Shown in pieces: positions 1 through 7,971 of a stretch of DNA of 64,000 nt. This stretch comes from Algoriphagus sp. (GTDB taxonomy: Bacteria; Bacteroidota; Bacteroidia; Cytophagales; Cyclobacteriaceae). The position numbers were made by a program, and so were the translations under genes. Under the pieces are notes generated by a model that worked only from the letters and a program-made list of their open reading frames with translations, made no database searches and was not told the origin of the DNA. Each line of letters starts with the position of its first letter. Position 1 is the stretch's first letter. Location: positions 1 to 64,000 of the forward strand of contig NZ_JAQWXX010000038.1 in the NCBI RefSeq assembly GCF_029254265.1. Reading direction: 5' to 3'.

Positions 1-1
1 G

Positions 2-88
2 GTAGAAGAATACAACACATTTGCTCCCCATTCTGCCTTAAATATGAAAACACCAAATGAATATTATAACTTTAAAATCGCAGCGTAA
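2..88 (+). mobile_element. C-terminal end of an IS3-family transposase (OrfB), cut by the window edge
   Basis: An open frame enters from the left edge and stops at TAA 86-88. Its last 28 residues include EYNTFAPHSALNMKTPNEYY, which matches the typical end of IS3/IS150-type OrfB integrases (EYN..RPHSAL..TPxEFY). The catalytic DDE core would lie to the left of the window. The right end of the element should fall between 89 and about 105. The following gene lacks its usual N-terminus, so the insertion probably cut it. The family call rests on this C-terminal signature only. Confidence 0.75.
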
Positions 89-119
89 CTAGTCCAACTT
101 TTAATCGGAAAGAGCATAT

Positions 120-797
120 TTGAAATATGCTTTTGGTGAAATTGTGCTTGTTGTCATTGGGATATTAATTGCTTTGAGCATTAATAATTGGAATGAAAAT
201 AGAAAAACAGAAGAAAAAAGGAAAATTCATTATCGTCAGCTTCTTGTAGATTTAAAAACTGATAAGGATTATTGTAAAAATAGAATTGGCAATTTCGAAG
301 CCATTTTGAAAAAATATGCAGATTATGAAAATGAATTTCAAAAAGGAGCATTAAATCTAGAGACCAGTTTAGAAAAAATAAGTGAGCTTCAGATAGGAGG
401 AATACATTTATTCTTTAAAACAAATACAATCAAGACACTTATTAGTACTGGAGATATCAGTTTATTTCCGCAAAACATCAATAATAGCCTAACAACTTAT
501 TTAGATTTTCGAAACGAATTGATTAGTGCCAATAATACAAACGCCAATACAATGGTTGACATGATTGGGCAAATTACTTTATTAGGATATTCTTATGTTC
601 GCAAGAGAACTGAAAGCCAACCAGAACTATCTGAAGAATTGAATATTCGAGCTAATATTCCTAAGATTTTTCTTCAACTTGAAGCCTATCATAGTTGGAA
701 AGCGACCACACTAAAAACTTCGATAAAAAACATGAATGACTTAATTATAAATGCTGATTCAACAATAACTTTAATTAATAATGAACTAAAAAAATAA
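120..797 (+). CDS. DUF6090-type membrane-anchored protein, probably N-terminally truncated
   Basis: The 225-residue protein has one hydrophobic segment at its very start (about residues 6-21), followed by the motif INNWNENRK and a long, charged, probably coiled-coil region. This is the hallmark of the DUF6090 family of Bacteroidota, small single-span proteins of unknown function. Family members normally carry about 20 basic residues before the membrane segment. Here the frame is open only from 105, just after a stop at 102-104, and the only start is a TTG at 120. The transposase end directly upstream suggests that an insertion sequence removed the original start. It may be a decaying gene or may be read from a promoter in the element. 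Function unknown. Confidence 0.6.
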   Translation: MKYAFGEIVLVVIGILIALSINNWNENRKTEEKRKIHYRQLLVDLKTDKDYCKNRIGNFEAILKKYADYENEFQKGALNLETSLEKISELQIGGIHLFFKTNTIKTLISTGDISLFPQNINNSLTTYLDFRNELISANNTNANTMVDMIGQITLLGYSYVRKRTESQPELSEELNIRANIPKIFLQLEAYHSWKATTLKTSIKNMNDLIINADSTITLINNELKK

Positions 798-1057
798 CGA
801 AAATACTAAGGCACCTATACGCAAACATAGATTTCATCTCTCGTACGACAGTTTTGTGGTTTATCAAACATCTGTTCTTCGTATGAACAGTTCACCTAAT
901 AATCCCCTGCCTGACCAATAGCTGAGGCACGTATAGCCAATGGTAGGACGCCCGTCCAGCATAGAAACACAAGATTTGGATCTCGGATAAAAAATTGACA
1001 AAAACCAACTAACTAATTTAAACGCGTGCCTTATAATGCTTCGCCATTGTTTGCAGG
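798..1057. repeat. Intergenic segment with short AGGCAC direct repeats
   Basis: The 260-base gap between two convergent genes holds no credible gene. The motif AGGCAC followed by CTATACGC (809-822) recurs as AGGCAC plus GTATAGCC (925-938). The sequence AAGGCAC also appears in inverted form at 1026-1032 (GTGCCTT). Such short repeats at gene borders fit the cassette-like character of the left end of the window. No function can be assigned. Confidence 0.35.
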
Positions 1058-1612
1058 CTATTTTTTCGGAAAGGGGATAAAACCTCTATATCCAATTAGT
1101 TTTGCGAATCCACCTACTACTTTTGCCATAATCTTTTGAGCAGCTATTGGTGGTCCAACCACAAACAACTCGCCATAATATTCGTTCAAAATTGCAAAAA
1201 ACTGCAACGTGCCCGGTAATCCGGTTTTCTTATTGCATTTGCCTTGTACGTCTAAGGCGTATAACGTTTCTAGAAAATCCTCTGTTCTTAGTGCTGGTCT
1301 AAATTCAAAAATGGCTACTACCTCTTCACTACCCTCATTCGCCCATTTATGAGCAGAATTTGCATTGGCAGTAAATTTTTCCCCCTTCTTCAAAATTCTC
1401 TTTTCTCCATCACAGGTTACACTCAATTCACCACTCACGACTTCGAAACTCTCGCTTTGGACCGGGTGATAATGTAAGGGTGGTCCTTCTCCACCTGGCC
1501 TACACCAAAATTTAAATTTCATTAATTCACCTTTTGAGTCTTCTGATGTAATTAAGAATTGACACTTATCACCAAAGGTTTTGTTTTCAATTACCTGATT
1601 TGTCTTTGCCAT
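1058..1612 (-). CDS. Cupin domain-containing protein
   Basis: The 184-residue protein has a single cupin barrel in its first half. Motif 1 is GPPLHYHPVQSESFEVVSGE (about residues 43-62), with the two His and the Glu that usually bind metal. Motif 2 is GEKFTANANSAHKWANEG (about residues 77-94), supplying a third His. The C-terminal half (residues about 115-184) is not a second cupin and I do not recognise it. No signal peptide is visible, so it is probably cytoplasmic. It is transcribed divergently from a TetR regulator. Its predicted promoter overlaps two palindromes, so repression by that regulator is likely. The substrate is unknown; cupins of this type may be enzymes or small-molecule binders. 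Confidence 0.75.
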   Translation of the reverse strand: MAKTNQVIENKTFGDKCQFLITSEDSKGELMKFKFWCRPGGEGPPLHYHPVQSESFEVVSGELSVTCDGEKRILKKGEKFTANANSAHKWANEGSEEVVAIFEFRPALRTEDFLETLYALDVQGKCNKKTGLPGTLQFFAILNEYYGELFVVGPPIAAQKIMAKVVGGFAKLIGYRGFIPFPKK

Positions 1613-1635
1613 GATTCGCTTTTTAAGTTTAAAAA

Positions 1636-1691
1636 TTAGGTCAGTGACCCAAAGTTAATACTTTGTTTTAAAAAATAGTACAACGACCTAA
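1636..1691. promoter_or_regulatory. Divergent cupin/TetR control region with palindromic operators
   Basis: Read on the minus strand, TAACTTTG (1657 down to 1650) matches the Bacteroidota -7 element for the cupin gene, with TTG at 1683-1681 as a possible -33 element (spacer 23). The palindrome CAAAGTTAATACTTTG (1650-1665) overlaps that -7 element. The palindrome GGTCAGTGACC (1639-1649) covers the expected start of transcription. TTAGGTC (1636-1642) is repeated inverted as GACCTAA (1685-1691), bracketing the region. TATCTTTA (1700-1707) could be the -7 element of the TetR gene. The layout fits autorepression and repression of the cupin gene; binding is inferred. Confidence 0.55.
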
Positions 1692-1715
1692 TTATTTTTT
1701 ATCTTTACATTCATT

Positions 1716-2354
1716 ATGAGCAATAGAAGAGCAGATATATTGGAAACAGCCCTCGAATTATTTAATGAAAAGGGTATTGATGGTGTTACCACACGGGATA
1801 TAGCAAAAAAAATAAAAATCAGTTTGGGAAATCTCACTTACTATTTCCCTGCCAAAAGTGATATGGTATATGCATTAGTGGAAGAATGGGGAAAGGCGGT
1901 TGACGAGGCACTTACCGACCATACAGATACAAATATGAATGCTTTGACCGATTATTTTTACCAGGTTAAAATTGTTTTCGAAACTCAACTAAAATATAAA
2001 TGTATTCTGCAAAAACGCTATGGCGAAATAATTAACTCATTTCCGGATACGCAGAAATATTTGAGTGATTTTTTAAAAATCCGATTTGATTCGTGGGAGC
2101 AACTTAACAAACAACTGGTAAATGAAGAATTGGCAAGAAAGGAATTGGTTATAGAATCACATGCTCTAAGTGCCATGTTAAATATTCTTGCCATATTCTG
2201 GCAACAAGAATTTTTAATTTACTTCCCTGAGCTAACTGACAAGCAAAAGGTAGAAAAAGCACTGGCTATATTTTTTCAAGCATACAAGCCATATCTTACA
2301 AAGAAAGGACTTGACGAGTTGACACCATTACTAAAAGAGTTGAAGCATTACTGA
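1716..2354 (+). CDS. TetR/AcrR family transcriptional regulator
   Basis: The 212-residue protein starts with a typical TetR DNA-binding domain: helix 1 around ADILETALELFNEKG (residues 6-20) and a helix-turn-helix through TTRDIAKKIKISLGNLTYYF (residues 25-44). The Tyr-Tyr-Phe before the Lys of the next helix is characteristic. The remaining 160 residues form the variable all-helical ligand and dimer domain. It is divergent from the cupin gene with a 103-base gap that carries palindromes, so it is probably a local repressor of itself and the cupin gene. The ligand cannot be predicted. Start ATG 1716 gives a normal family length. Confidence 0.85.
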   Translation: MSNRRADILETALELFNEKGIDGVTTRDIAKKIKISLGNLTYYFPAKSDMVYALVEEWGKAVDEALTDHTDTNMNALTDYFYQVKIVFETQLKYKCILQKRYGEIINSFPDTQKYLSDFLKIRFDSWEQLNKQLVNEELARKELVIESHALSAMLNILAIFWQQEFLIYFPELTDKQKVEKALAIFFQAYKPYLTKKGLDELTPLLKELKHY

Positions 2355-2395
2355 CAAAATGAATAAGAAAATTAACCTTGACAAAAGAACCTCTC

Positions 2396-2527
2396 GCTAT
2401 AACACGGGTTTGGCAAAAAAGTGGGTTCAGAGGTTAATTGAGCATTCTACCTCGTATCAAAGTTCGTGCTTGGTTAACAGTGAAGTGCTTCAAAATCCGC
2501 TTCTTCGTCAATCGCCAAAACGTTAGT
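2396..2527 (+). repeat. attC-like structured intergenic element
   Basis: The spacer between the TetR and hydrolase genes has imperfect inverted ends: TAAC (2400-2403) pairs with GTTA (2522-2525), and TTTGGC (2409-2414) pairs with GCCAAA (2514-2519). The order outer box, inner box, variable centre, inner box, outer box resembles an integron attC site, and the length of about 130 bases is in that range. The centre contains GTGCTTGGTTAACAGTGAAG and a second GTGCTT. I recall similar spacers around small accessory genes in other Bacteroidota but cannot verify it here. No integrase is in the window, so this is a structural resemblance only. Confidence 0.4.
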
Positions 2528-2568
2528 CAGAATTTGTCTTAAAAGAAAAATAATGGAATATTGAAACT

Positions 2569-3573
2569 ATGAAACATCTTTTACTTCTACTATTGGTAGT
2601 TTTTGTGACTGGTTGTCAAAATGAGAACAGAAAAAATGTCCAGGAAAAAATATTTATTGAGTTAGGTGGCGAAGAACAATATGTGGAAATGACCGGTGCG
2701 TCTGAAGACTTACCTGTTTTGTTATTTCTTCATGGGGGACCAGGCTGGCCTCAGACTCCACATCTGAGGTATTTTAATGCTGATTTGACTGACGAAATGA
2801 TTTTAGTTTCCTGGGATCAGGCGGGTAGCGGGCAATCTTTTATCCATAATCCCAACCCAAAAAACTTAAGCCCTGAAAGTTTGGTCAATGATGCACATGA
2901 GTTGACACAGTATCTAAAAAAGAAATTCAATAAGGAAAAAATATTTCTTGTGGGTTTTTCTTATGGTAGTGTCATTGGAATGAAATTAGCCGAAAAATAC
3001 CCTGATGATTATTACGCCTATATTGGTGTCTCTCAGGTGATAAGTGTACCAGAAAGCTGGGACGTTTCTATGCAATGGTTAAAAGAGCAAGCCCAACAAA
3101 AGAATGATACAACAGCATTAAGGCGGTTGGATTTAATCGAAAAGAAGGACAGCACTGTTTGTGCTACCATTTTGAATTGTTTTATGAGCAAGTACGAACT
3201 TGTTGTAAAATACGGGGGAACAGTTTACGATACAGCTATTGCGAAAGAAATTGAGAAAGCGGAAACTATGTATGAGGATTACAAAGACTATGACAGGTTT
3301 GAAGCATTTAATTACACCTCGGCTCGAATGGATGGTGTTGCTTTCACCACTGACATTTCAAATATCACAGAATTAAAGATACCTGTTTATTTCCTTGGTG
3401 GTCGTCATGACTGGAACTTACCCAGTGTAGTAGCAGAAAACCATATAAACAAAATGACAGCTCCTGAAAAAAAATTCATTTGGTTTGAAAAATCAGGACA
3501 TGAAGTACCGGATGAAGAGGCTGGAAAATTTAATCAAACCATCATTGAAATCGTGAAAGAAAAAAGCCGCTAG
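2569..3573 (+). CDS. Alpha/beta hydrolase lipoprotein, prolyl-aminopeptidase-like (S33)
   Basis: The 334-residue protein begins with a lipoprotein signal peptide; the lipobox VTGC places the acylated Cys at residue 16, so it is probably anchored in an outer or inner membrane. It has the HGGPG oxyanion motif of peptidase family S33 (residues 55-59), the acidic turn WDQAGSGQS, a nucleophile elbow GFSYGS (Ser131), Asp281 in GGRHDW and His311 in SGHEVP. This is a complete catalytic triad with a cap region between residues about 145 and 255. Relatives include proline iminopeptidases and related hydrolases; the substrate is unknown. The gene stands alone, bracketed by an attC-like spacer and a group II intron remnant, which suggests horizontal transfer. 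Confidence 0.8.
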   Translation: MKHLLLLLLVVFVTGCQNENRKNVQEKIFIELGGEEQYVEMTGASEDLPVLLFLHGGPGWPQTPHLRYFNADLTDEMILVSWDQAGSGQSFIHNPNPKNLSPESLVNDAHELTQYLKKKFNKEKIFLVGFSYGSVIGMKLAEKYPDDYYAYIGVSQVISVPESWDVSMQWLKEQAQQKNDTTALRRLDLIEKKDSTVCATILNCFMSKYELVVKYGGTVYDTAIAKEIEKAETMYEDYKDYDRFEAFNYTSARMDGVAFTTDISNITELKIPVYFLGGRHDWNLPSVVAENHINKMTAPEKKFIWFEKSGHEVPDEEAGKFNQTIIEIVKEKSR

Positions 3574-3692
3574 TCGAGTAGACGGCCTCGCCAACCATTA
3601 AGTTAGCGAGGTGCCCCTCTCACACCACTGTCGATAGCTATCGGCATATGGGTCATCCCGATAATAATCAGGACAGGCTGTATACGGCGGAT
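3574..3692 (-). mobile_element. Remnant of the 3' end of a group II intron, disrupted by a palindromic repeat
   Basis: Read on the minus strand, the segment runs CCGCCGTATAC (3690-3680), then GTGGTGTGAGAGGGG, a hairpin with CCTCGC/GCGAGG arms, and ends in TACTCGA directly at the hydrolase stop codon. This order matches the 3' part (domain V and VI region) of bacterial group II introns as I remember it. The loop that should close the domain V-like stem is replaced by a segment containing CGATAGCTATCG and ATTATTATCGGGAT. No reverse transcriptase gene is present and nothing 5' of this part remains. The identification is from memory of the motif and needs an Rfam search. Confidence 0.5.
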
Positions 3693-3733
3693 ATAGTAAA
3701 CATGATTTAGAAAATCTTTACAGACAAAACCGG

Positions 3734-4027
3734 ATGAATTCTTTTATTTCAATTGAATGTCCCACCAATCAATTTGAAAAAAATAATGAGTTAAGGAGAA
3801 GTTATCTTGTCGGGAATTTAAGCCGTGAAACAATCACATTAAGAGGATCGAATGATGGGAAAACCGGTGGCACGTATAAATTAAACTCTAATGAGTTTAT
3901 TGATTCCAGACCTGAACATGCTGGACTTGGGGGTGATTACACCATTGTTGCAGAACAATTGGATACCAATGGTAATTGCGTGAAAAAATTTCTGGCAGTA
4001 AATAAGGGCTACCTATTAATTGATTAA
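3734..4027 (+). CDS. Small hypothetical protein
   Basis: This 97-residue frame has a good ATG and a normal stop. The protein is soluble, has no signal peptide, and contains GGTYKLNSNEFIDSRPEH and GLGGDYTIVAEQLD, suggesting a small beta-rich fold. I do not recognise the family. It lies between an intron remnant and a lipid kinase gene, at the right edge of the accessory segment. No upstream Bacteroidota promoter was seen. Its codon use looks ordinary, but with this length and no recognised homologue I keep the confidence moderate. Confidence 0.5.
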   Translation: MNSFISIECPTNQFEKNNELRRSYLVGNLSRETITLRGSNDGKTGGTYKLNSNEFIDSRPEHAGLGGDYTIVAEQLDTNGNCVKKFLAVNKGYLLID

Positions 4028-4221
4028 CAGGAATAATAAGCCAAAAAAGTAAACCAACAGGATTGACAATAATTCCCAGCTGCCTTCGCCAAAACTGAAA
4101 ATGCTTACTTTTAATTGGCTTGAATTCTAGAAAGTAAATCTTAATTCAAACCTGCATTCAGATCGAGTTACCACCCAAGTTTAGGATTGTCTTACCAATC
4201 AGATTAACATATCTTTCGCTA

Positions 4222-5139
4222 ATGAACATTGTGTTTGTAGTCAACAACAAAAATGAGCGATTGGCTAAAGAGATCCCAAAGCTGAGACAATACTGTCAAG
4301 ATAAGGATCTAGGCAGTGTGCAATTCATCCCTACTATATGGAAAAAACATGCAATTGAAATCGCCAAAGAAGTCACTGAAAACGGCTGCAACTATTTAAT
4401 TGCTGTTGGAGGTGATGGGACTTTGCATGAGGTCATCAATGGCGTCTTTCAAAGTAGCCTACCTGCTACTGAATACCCAGTAATCGGGCTTCTCCCTTAC
4501 GGTTCGGCCAATGATTTTGCCAGGACAGCAGGCCTATCAAATTCGATCGAAGAACTGATCGGGTTAATTCAATCGAAAAGCACCCAACAAATAGATCTCG
4601 GAAAAATAGTAATCCATCAAAGCCAGGAAACTCGGTATTTTATCAATATCACAGGAATTGGGCTTGGTGCTTTAGTCATCCAGAAACTTGAAAAATCTAC
4701 CAGTACGTTGAGCCCCAGCCTCAAATACTTTAAGTATATCCTAAAAGGCTTTCTTGACTATACTAAGAAGGAAGTGAACTGCACTAGCAGCCACTGGCAA
4801 TGGAAGGGAAAGCTCCTTCAAATGGTGATAGCTAATGGACGTTACTTCGGAAATGCACTTTGCACCACTCCTGACGCCAAACTCACCGATGGACAGTTTC
4901 AGGTAGCCATCTTTGGGAATTTGAGCTTATGGTATTACCTAAAGAACTTAGTTAAATTGAAAACAGGAGTAAAAATCAAGCATCCACAAGTGAGCTACCA
5001 TCAAACCAAAGAAATATTGATTGAAAGCATGGACGCCTGTGGGATTGAAGCTGATGGAGAATATCTAGGCCTTGCCCCAGCCACTTTAAGTGTACTTCCA
5101 AAAGCAATCAGTTTTTTAATGCATCCCGAGGCCAACTAG
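4222..5139 (+). CDS. Diacylglycerol kinase-family lipid kinase (YegS/BmrU-like)
   Basis: The 305-residue protein has the signature of the DAGK catalytic domain: GGDGTLHEVINGV (residues 63-75) with the nucleotide-binding GGDGT, and LPYGSANDFAR (residues 91-101). The C-terminal half is the beta-sandwich domain of this superfamily, with DAKLTDGQFQVAIFG and IEADGEYLG as conserved turns. The family phosphorylates diacylglycerol, sphingosine or other lipids with ATP at the cytoplasmic face of the membrane. The length is normal. It stands alone, with 194 featureless bases before it and 213 after it. The lipid substrate cannot be told from sequence. Confidence 0.88.
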   Translation: MNIVFVVNNKNERLAKEIPKLRQYCQDKDLGSVQFIPTIWKKHAIEIAKEVTENGCNYLIAVGGDGTLHEVINGVFQSSLPATEYPVIGLLPYGSANDFARTAGLSNSIEELIGLIQSKSTQQIDLGKIVIHQSQETRYFINITGIGLGALVIQKLEKSTSTLSPSLKYFKYILKGFLDYTKKEVNCTSSHWQWKGKLLQMVIANGRYFGNALCTTPDAKLTDGQFQVAIFGNLSLWYYLKNLVKLKTGVKIKHPQVSYHQTKEILIESMDACGIEADGEYLGLAPATLSVLPKAISFLMHPEAN

Positions 5140-5352
5140 TGAATTGACTCACAGGTTAATTTTTCTCCACCAAATCTCGAAATACTACTCCATTTCATTC
5201 GCTTGTAAAAAGCCAGAAGCTGACATGGAAATGAGACCTTAGTTAGATGATTTAAAAAAAATAGGGCTATAAATAACCTAAAACCTTTAAACCTAAAAGA
5301 TGCTAGCTATCAAATAATAGCTAAGTAAAGCTCATTAAACTATTTTCACCAC

Positions 5353-6411
5353 ATGATTATCATTATTGGAGCAGGACTTTCAGGTCTACTGACAGCATAC
5401 CGATTAAAAAAAGCAGGAATTCCATTCAAAATTCTAGAGGCGAGAGATCGAATCGGAGGAAGGATAAATACGGTAAATGGAACCGATGATACGCCTGTGG
5501 AAATGGGTGCAACTTGGTTTGGTGATCAACATAAGCACCTAAAGGCATTACTGGAAGAGTTAGGGATTGAATACTTCGAGCAGTACATGGATCGCATTGT
5601 TTATTATCAGGCCTCCCCTACTTCCCCGACAGAATTGGTACAGATCCCACGCCAAGCTCCCAGTTATCGGATTTCTGACGGCACATCGAACCTTATTAAT
5701 ACCTTATACCAGAAACTGGATGAAAGTGACATCATCCTGAATCAATCCGTCAAGGAAATTAAATTCCTTGGAGATTCGATTCAGGTGATTACCGACAAGG
5801 TGTATGTAGGCAGCCAAGTGGTATTGGCGATTCCACCGAAATTATGGGCGAAAAGAATACAATTCGAGCCCAATCTCCCAGCCGATTTGATGCAAATAGC
5901 TGAGCAAACACATACCTGGATGGAAGACTCCATTAAAATTGCATTGACCTATAAAAGCCCTTTTTGGCTAGCTGAAGGTCGATCTGGCACTTTATTTAGC
6001 AATGCTGGCCCAATTACAGAATTCTACGACCACTGTAATCATCAAAGGTCGAAATATGCACTTTGTGGGTTCATCAACTCATCCTATAAGGAACTTCGTG
6101 ATAGAGAGCGACGCGCTTTGGTTATTGCTCAATTAAAAGACGTTTTTGGAGCGAAAGCAGAAGTTTTTATGGATTATCTAGAATGTGTCTGGAGTAGGGA
6201 AGAAAACACTTTTGAAGCAGCCGAAATCCCTCATTACCCCCATCAAAATAATGGTAATCAGATTTTTAGACAATCATACTTTGGGGATAAATTAGTATTT
6301 TCCAGTTCAGAGTCAGCTTCTGAATCCCCCGGATACATGGATGGTGCAGTATGTTCGGCGAATTACATCGCCAAAAAGCTAATTGCTTTGAATGGCTTGA
6401 AATCGCTTTAA
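5353..6411 (+). CDS. Flavin monoamine oxidase family protein
   Basis: The 352-residue protein begins directly with the Rossmann fingerprint IIIIGAGLSGLLTAYRLKKA (residues 2-21), followed by ILEARDRIGGRI, the second FAD contact typical of amine oxidases and phytoene desaturase-like enzymes. EMGATWFGDQHKHL is the usual substrate-side motif, and ESPGYMDGAV near the C-terminus closes the FAD site. It is shorter than most monoamine oxidases (about 450 residues), so the substrate domain is compact. No signal peptide is visible; it is probably cytoplasmic. The likely reaction is FAD-dependent oxidation of an amine, substrate unknown. The neighbouring lipid kinase and sterol desaturase genes do not define a pathway. 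Confidence 0.85.
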   Translation: MIIIIGAGLSGLLTAYRLKKAGIPFKILEARDRIGGRINTVNGTDDTPVEMGATWFGDQHKHLKALLEELGIEYFEQYMDRIVYYQASPTSPTELVQIPRQAPSYRISDGTSNLINTLYQKLDESDIILNQSVKEIKFLGDSIQVITDKVYVGSQVVLAIPPKLWAKRIQFEPNLPADLMQIAEQTHTWMEDSIKIALTYKSPFWLAEGRSGTLFSNAGPITEFYDHCNHQRSKYALCGFINSSYKELRDRERRALVIAQLKDVFGAKAEVFMDYLECVWSREENTFEAAEIPHYPHQNNGNQIFRQSYFGDKLVFSSSESASESPGYMDGAVCSANYIAKKLIALNGLKSL

Positions 6412-6460
6412 TTGCCCTCAAAACCCAAACACCCTAGCCAGTTACGAATTAGTAAATGAG

Positions 6461-6683
6461 ATGCTTCCAGATTTTGACAATCACATTGTCCAAAACTTCA
6501 TTTACCCCAACAAAACATTGAAACCGATTGATTATGAGAAGTTTTTCACTGAACATTACTACATTTCATGGATAAGAGCTAATAAAAAAAAAGCAAGAAG
6601 TGATTAATATGGAATCTGAATTGATCAAGGAAACCGAGAAAGTTCTGAAATCAATGAATGCTGAATTGAACCAGTCAAATTGA
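6461..6683 (+). pseudogene. Degenerate small ORF split by a frameshift in an A9 run
   Basis: Translation from ATG 6461 gives a protein-like sequence, MLPDFDNHIVQNFIYPNK and PIDYEKFFTEHYYISWIRAN, that ends at TAA 6605. A run of nine A (6584-6592) lies before the stop. Dropping one A continues into KKQEVINMESELIKETEKVL and ends at TGA 6683, for about 73 residues in total. The composition of both parts is that of a real protein. The open frame also extends upstream without a start. It may be a gene remnant, a sequencing error or a slippage site. The family is unknown. It fills most of the 304-base gap between the amine oxidase and desaturase genes. Confidence 0.4.
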
Positions 6684-6715
6684 TAACTTACGGATCTTTC
6701 TAAAGAAAAAAGTGA

Positions 6716-7858
6716 ATGACTCAACCCAAACGACTTAAAATAGGAGAAGGAATTATCAGTGGCTATTTATCTATTTTTTTAGCCATCCTATGTTTTGGAG
6801 GTACTGTTTGCGCTTATTTCCCTGAATACTTGACCACAAGCGACTTTCGGGAATTGTATAAGCCTGACTACGTTAAATGGGCTTTCTTAATCATTCTTAC
6901 CCTCTCCTTCGGCTTCGCCTTATCCAGTTTCATTTTAAGCAAAAAAACTAAGCATGGCTTTTTTGCAACCTTACTTATCGCTGCTTCAATTTTTTTAGCA
7001 AATGGACTTCCCGAATTCCAAATCCAGGAAATTGATTCTAAATCATTCACTCTTGGAATGGATTGGCTTATTCTTGACTTATTGATTTCTGCACTAATAT
7101 TCATCCCAATGGAATTGTTTTTGCCAAAAAGGTTAGAGCAAACAAAATTTCATGAGGAATGGAGAACTGATTTAGTCTATTTTATAATCAGCCATTTGCT
7201 GATCCAAGTCATCGGAGTTCTCGTCCAACTACCCGCAGTTAAATTATTTTCTAATATTGGCTTGACAGGATTACAAGAATGGGTTCAAGGAATTTGGTTT
7301 GTCCCGCAATTATTTCTTGCATTAGTAGTGTCAGACTTATTTCAGTGGATTTCACATTACTTCTTCCATAAAATCCCTTTTTTATGGCGCTTTCACTCGG
7401 TTCACCATTCCATAAAAGACATCGACTGGCTGGCTGGATCCAGAATCCATTTCGTCGATTTGATTTTGGTTCGAGCATTTTCTTTTTTACCTATTTATGT
7501 GCTTGGTTTTAGCCAATCTGTTTTTATCGCATACGTCGTTATTGTTTCCATTCAGGCAGTCCTTGCACACGCTAACACCCGAATTAATTTTGGTTTTCTT
7601 CGATATGTATTCGTCACACCACAATACCACCATTGGCATCATGCGGATGACCCAAAAGCATACAATAAGAATTTTGCCATTCATTTCCCATTTATTGACA
7701 TGTTGTTTGGAACCTATTACCCTATTGGAAAGAGTTGGCCTAAAAGCACTGGACTTGGAGATGTGAAATTCCCAAAAGGATTTACCCGTCAATTTATTTT
7801 CCCTTTTTTCAAAGACCCTACTAAAAACAATAGCATTGAAGATCCCAGCGATCGCTAA
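6716..7858 (+). CDS. Sterol desaturase / fatty acid hydroxylase family membrane protein
   Basis: The 380-residue protein has several hydrophobic spans (about 15-37, 53-74, 82-95, 117-136, 153-172 and 193-210) followed by the histidine-box domain. The boxes are HYFFH (214-218), HSVHH (227-231) and YHHWHH near residues 304-309, which together would hold a di-iron centre. The family catalyses oxygen-dependent hydroxylation or desaturation of lipids in the membrane. The extra N-terminal spans make it longer than the minimal 250-residue enzymes. It starts with GTGAATG context, ATG at 6716, and overlaps no neighbour. The substrate could be a sterol-like lipid, carotenoid or fatty acid; the sequence does not decide. 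Confidence 0.85.
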   Translation: MTQPKRLKIGEGIISGYLSIFLAILCFGGTVCAYFPEYLTTSDFRELYKPDYVKWAFLIILTLSFGFALSSFILSKKTKHGFFATLLIAASIFLANGLPEFQIQEIDSKSFTLGMDWLILDLLISALIFIPMELFLPKRLEQTKFHEEWRTDLVYFIISHLLIQVIGVLVQLPAVKLFSNIGLTGLQEWVQGIWFVPQLFLALVVSDLFQWISHYFFHKIPFLWRFHSVHHSIKDIDWLAGSRIHFVDLILVRAFSFLPIYVLGFSQSVFIAYVVIVSIQAVLAHANTRINFGFLRYVFVTPQYHHWHHADDPKAYNKNFAIHFPFIDMLFGTYYPIGKSWPKSTGLGDVKFPKGFTRQFIFPFFKDPTKNNSIEDPSDR

Positions 7859-7971
7859 TTGATGAAGAAACTAAGCTCATGATGTGAATTTTAAAGTTAA
7901 ATTGTTGACAAAGATTCACTATCCGATTCCCGGCCATAACTGTTGAGCTTTAAGTCCTCTAACCCTTAGCT

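Noticed and set aside
5140-5352. Gap before the amine oxidase gene containing GCTAGCTATC and AGCTAAG
   Set aside because: The partial symmetry is weak and no promoter consensus or gene was found.
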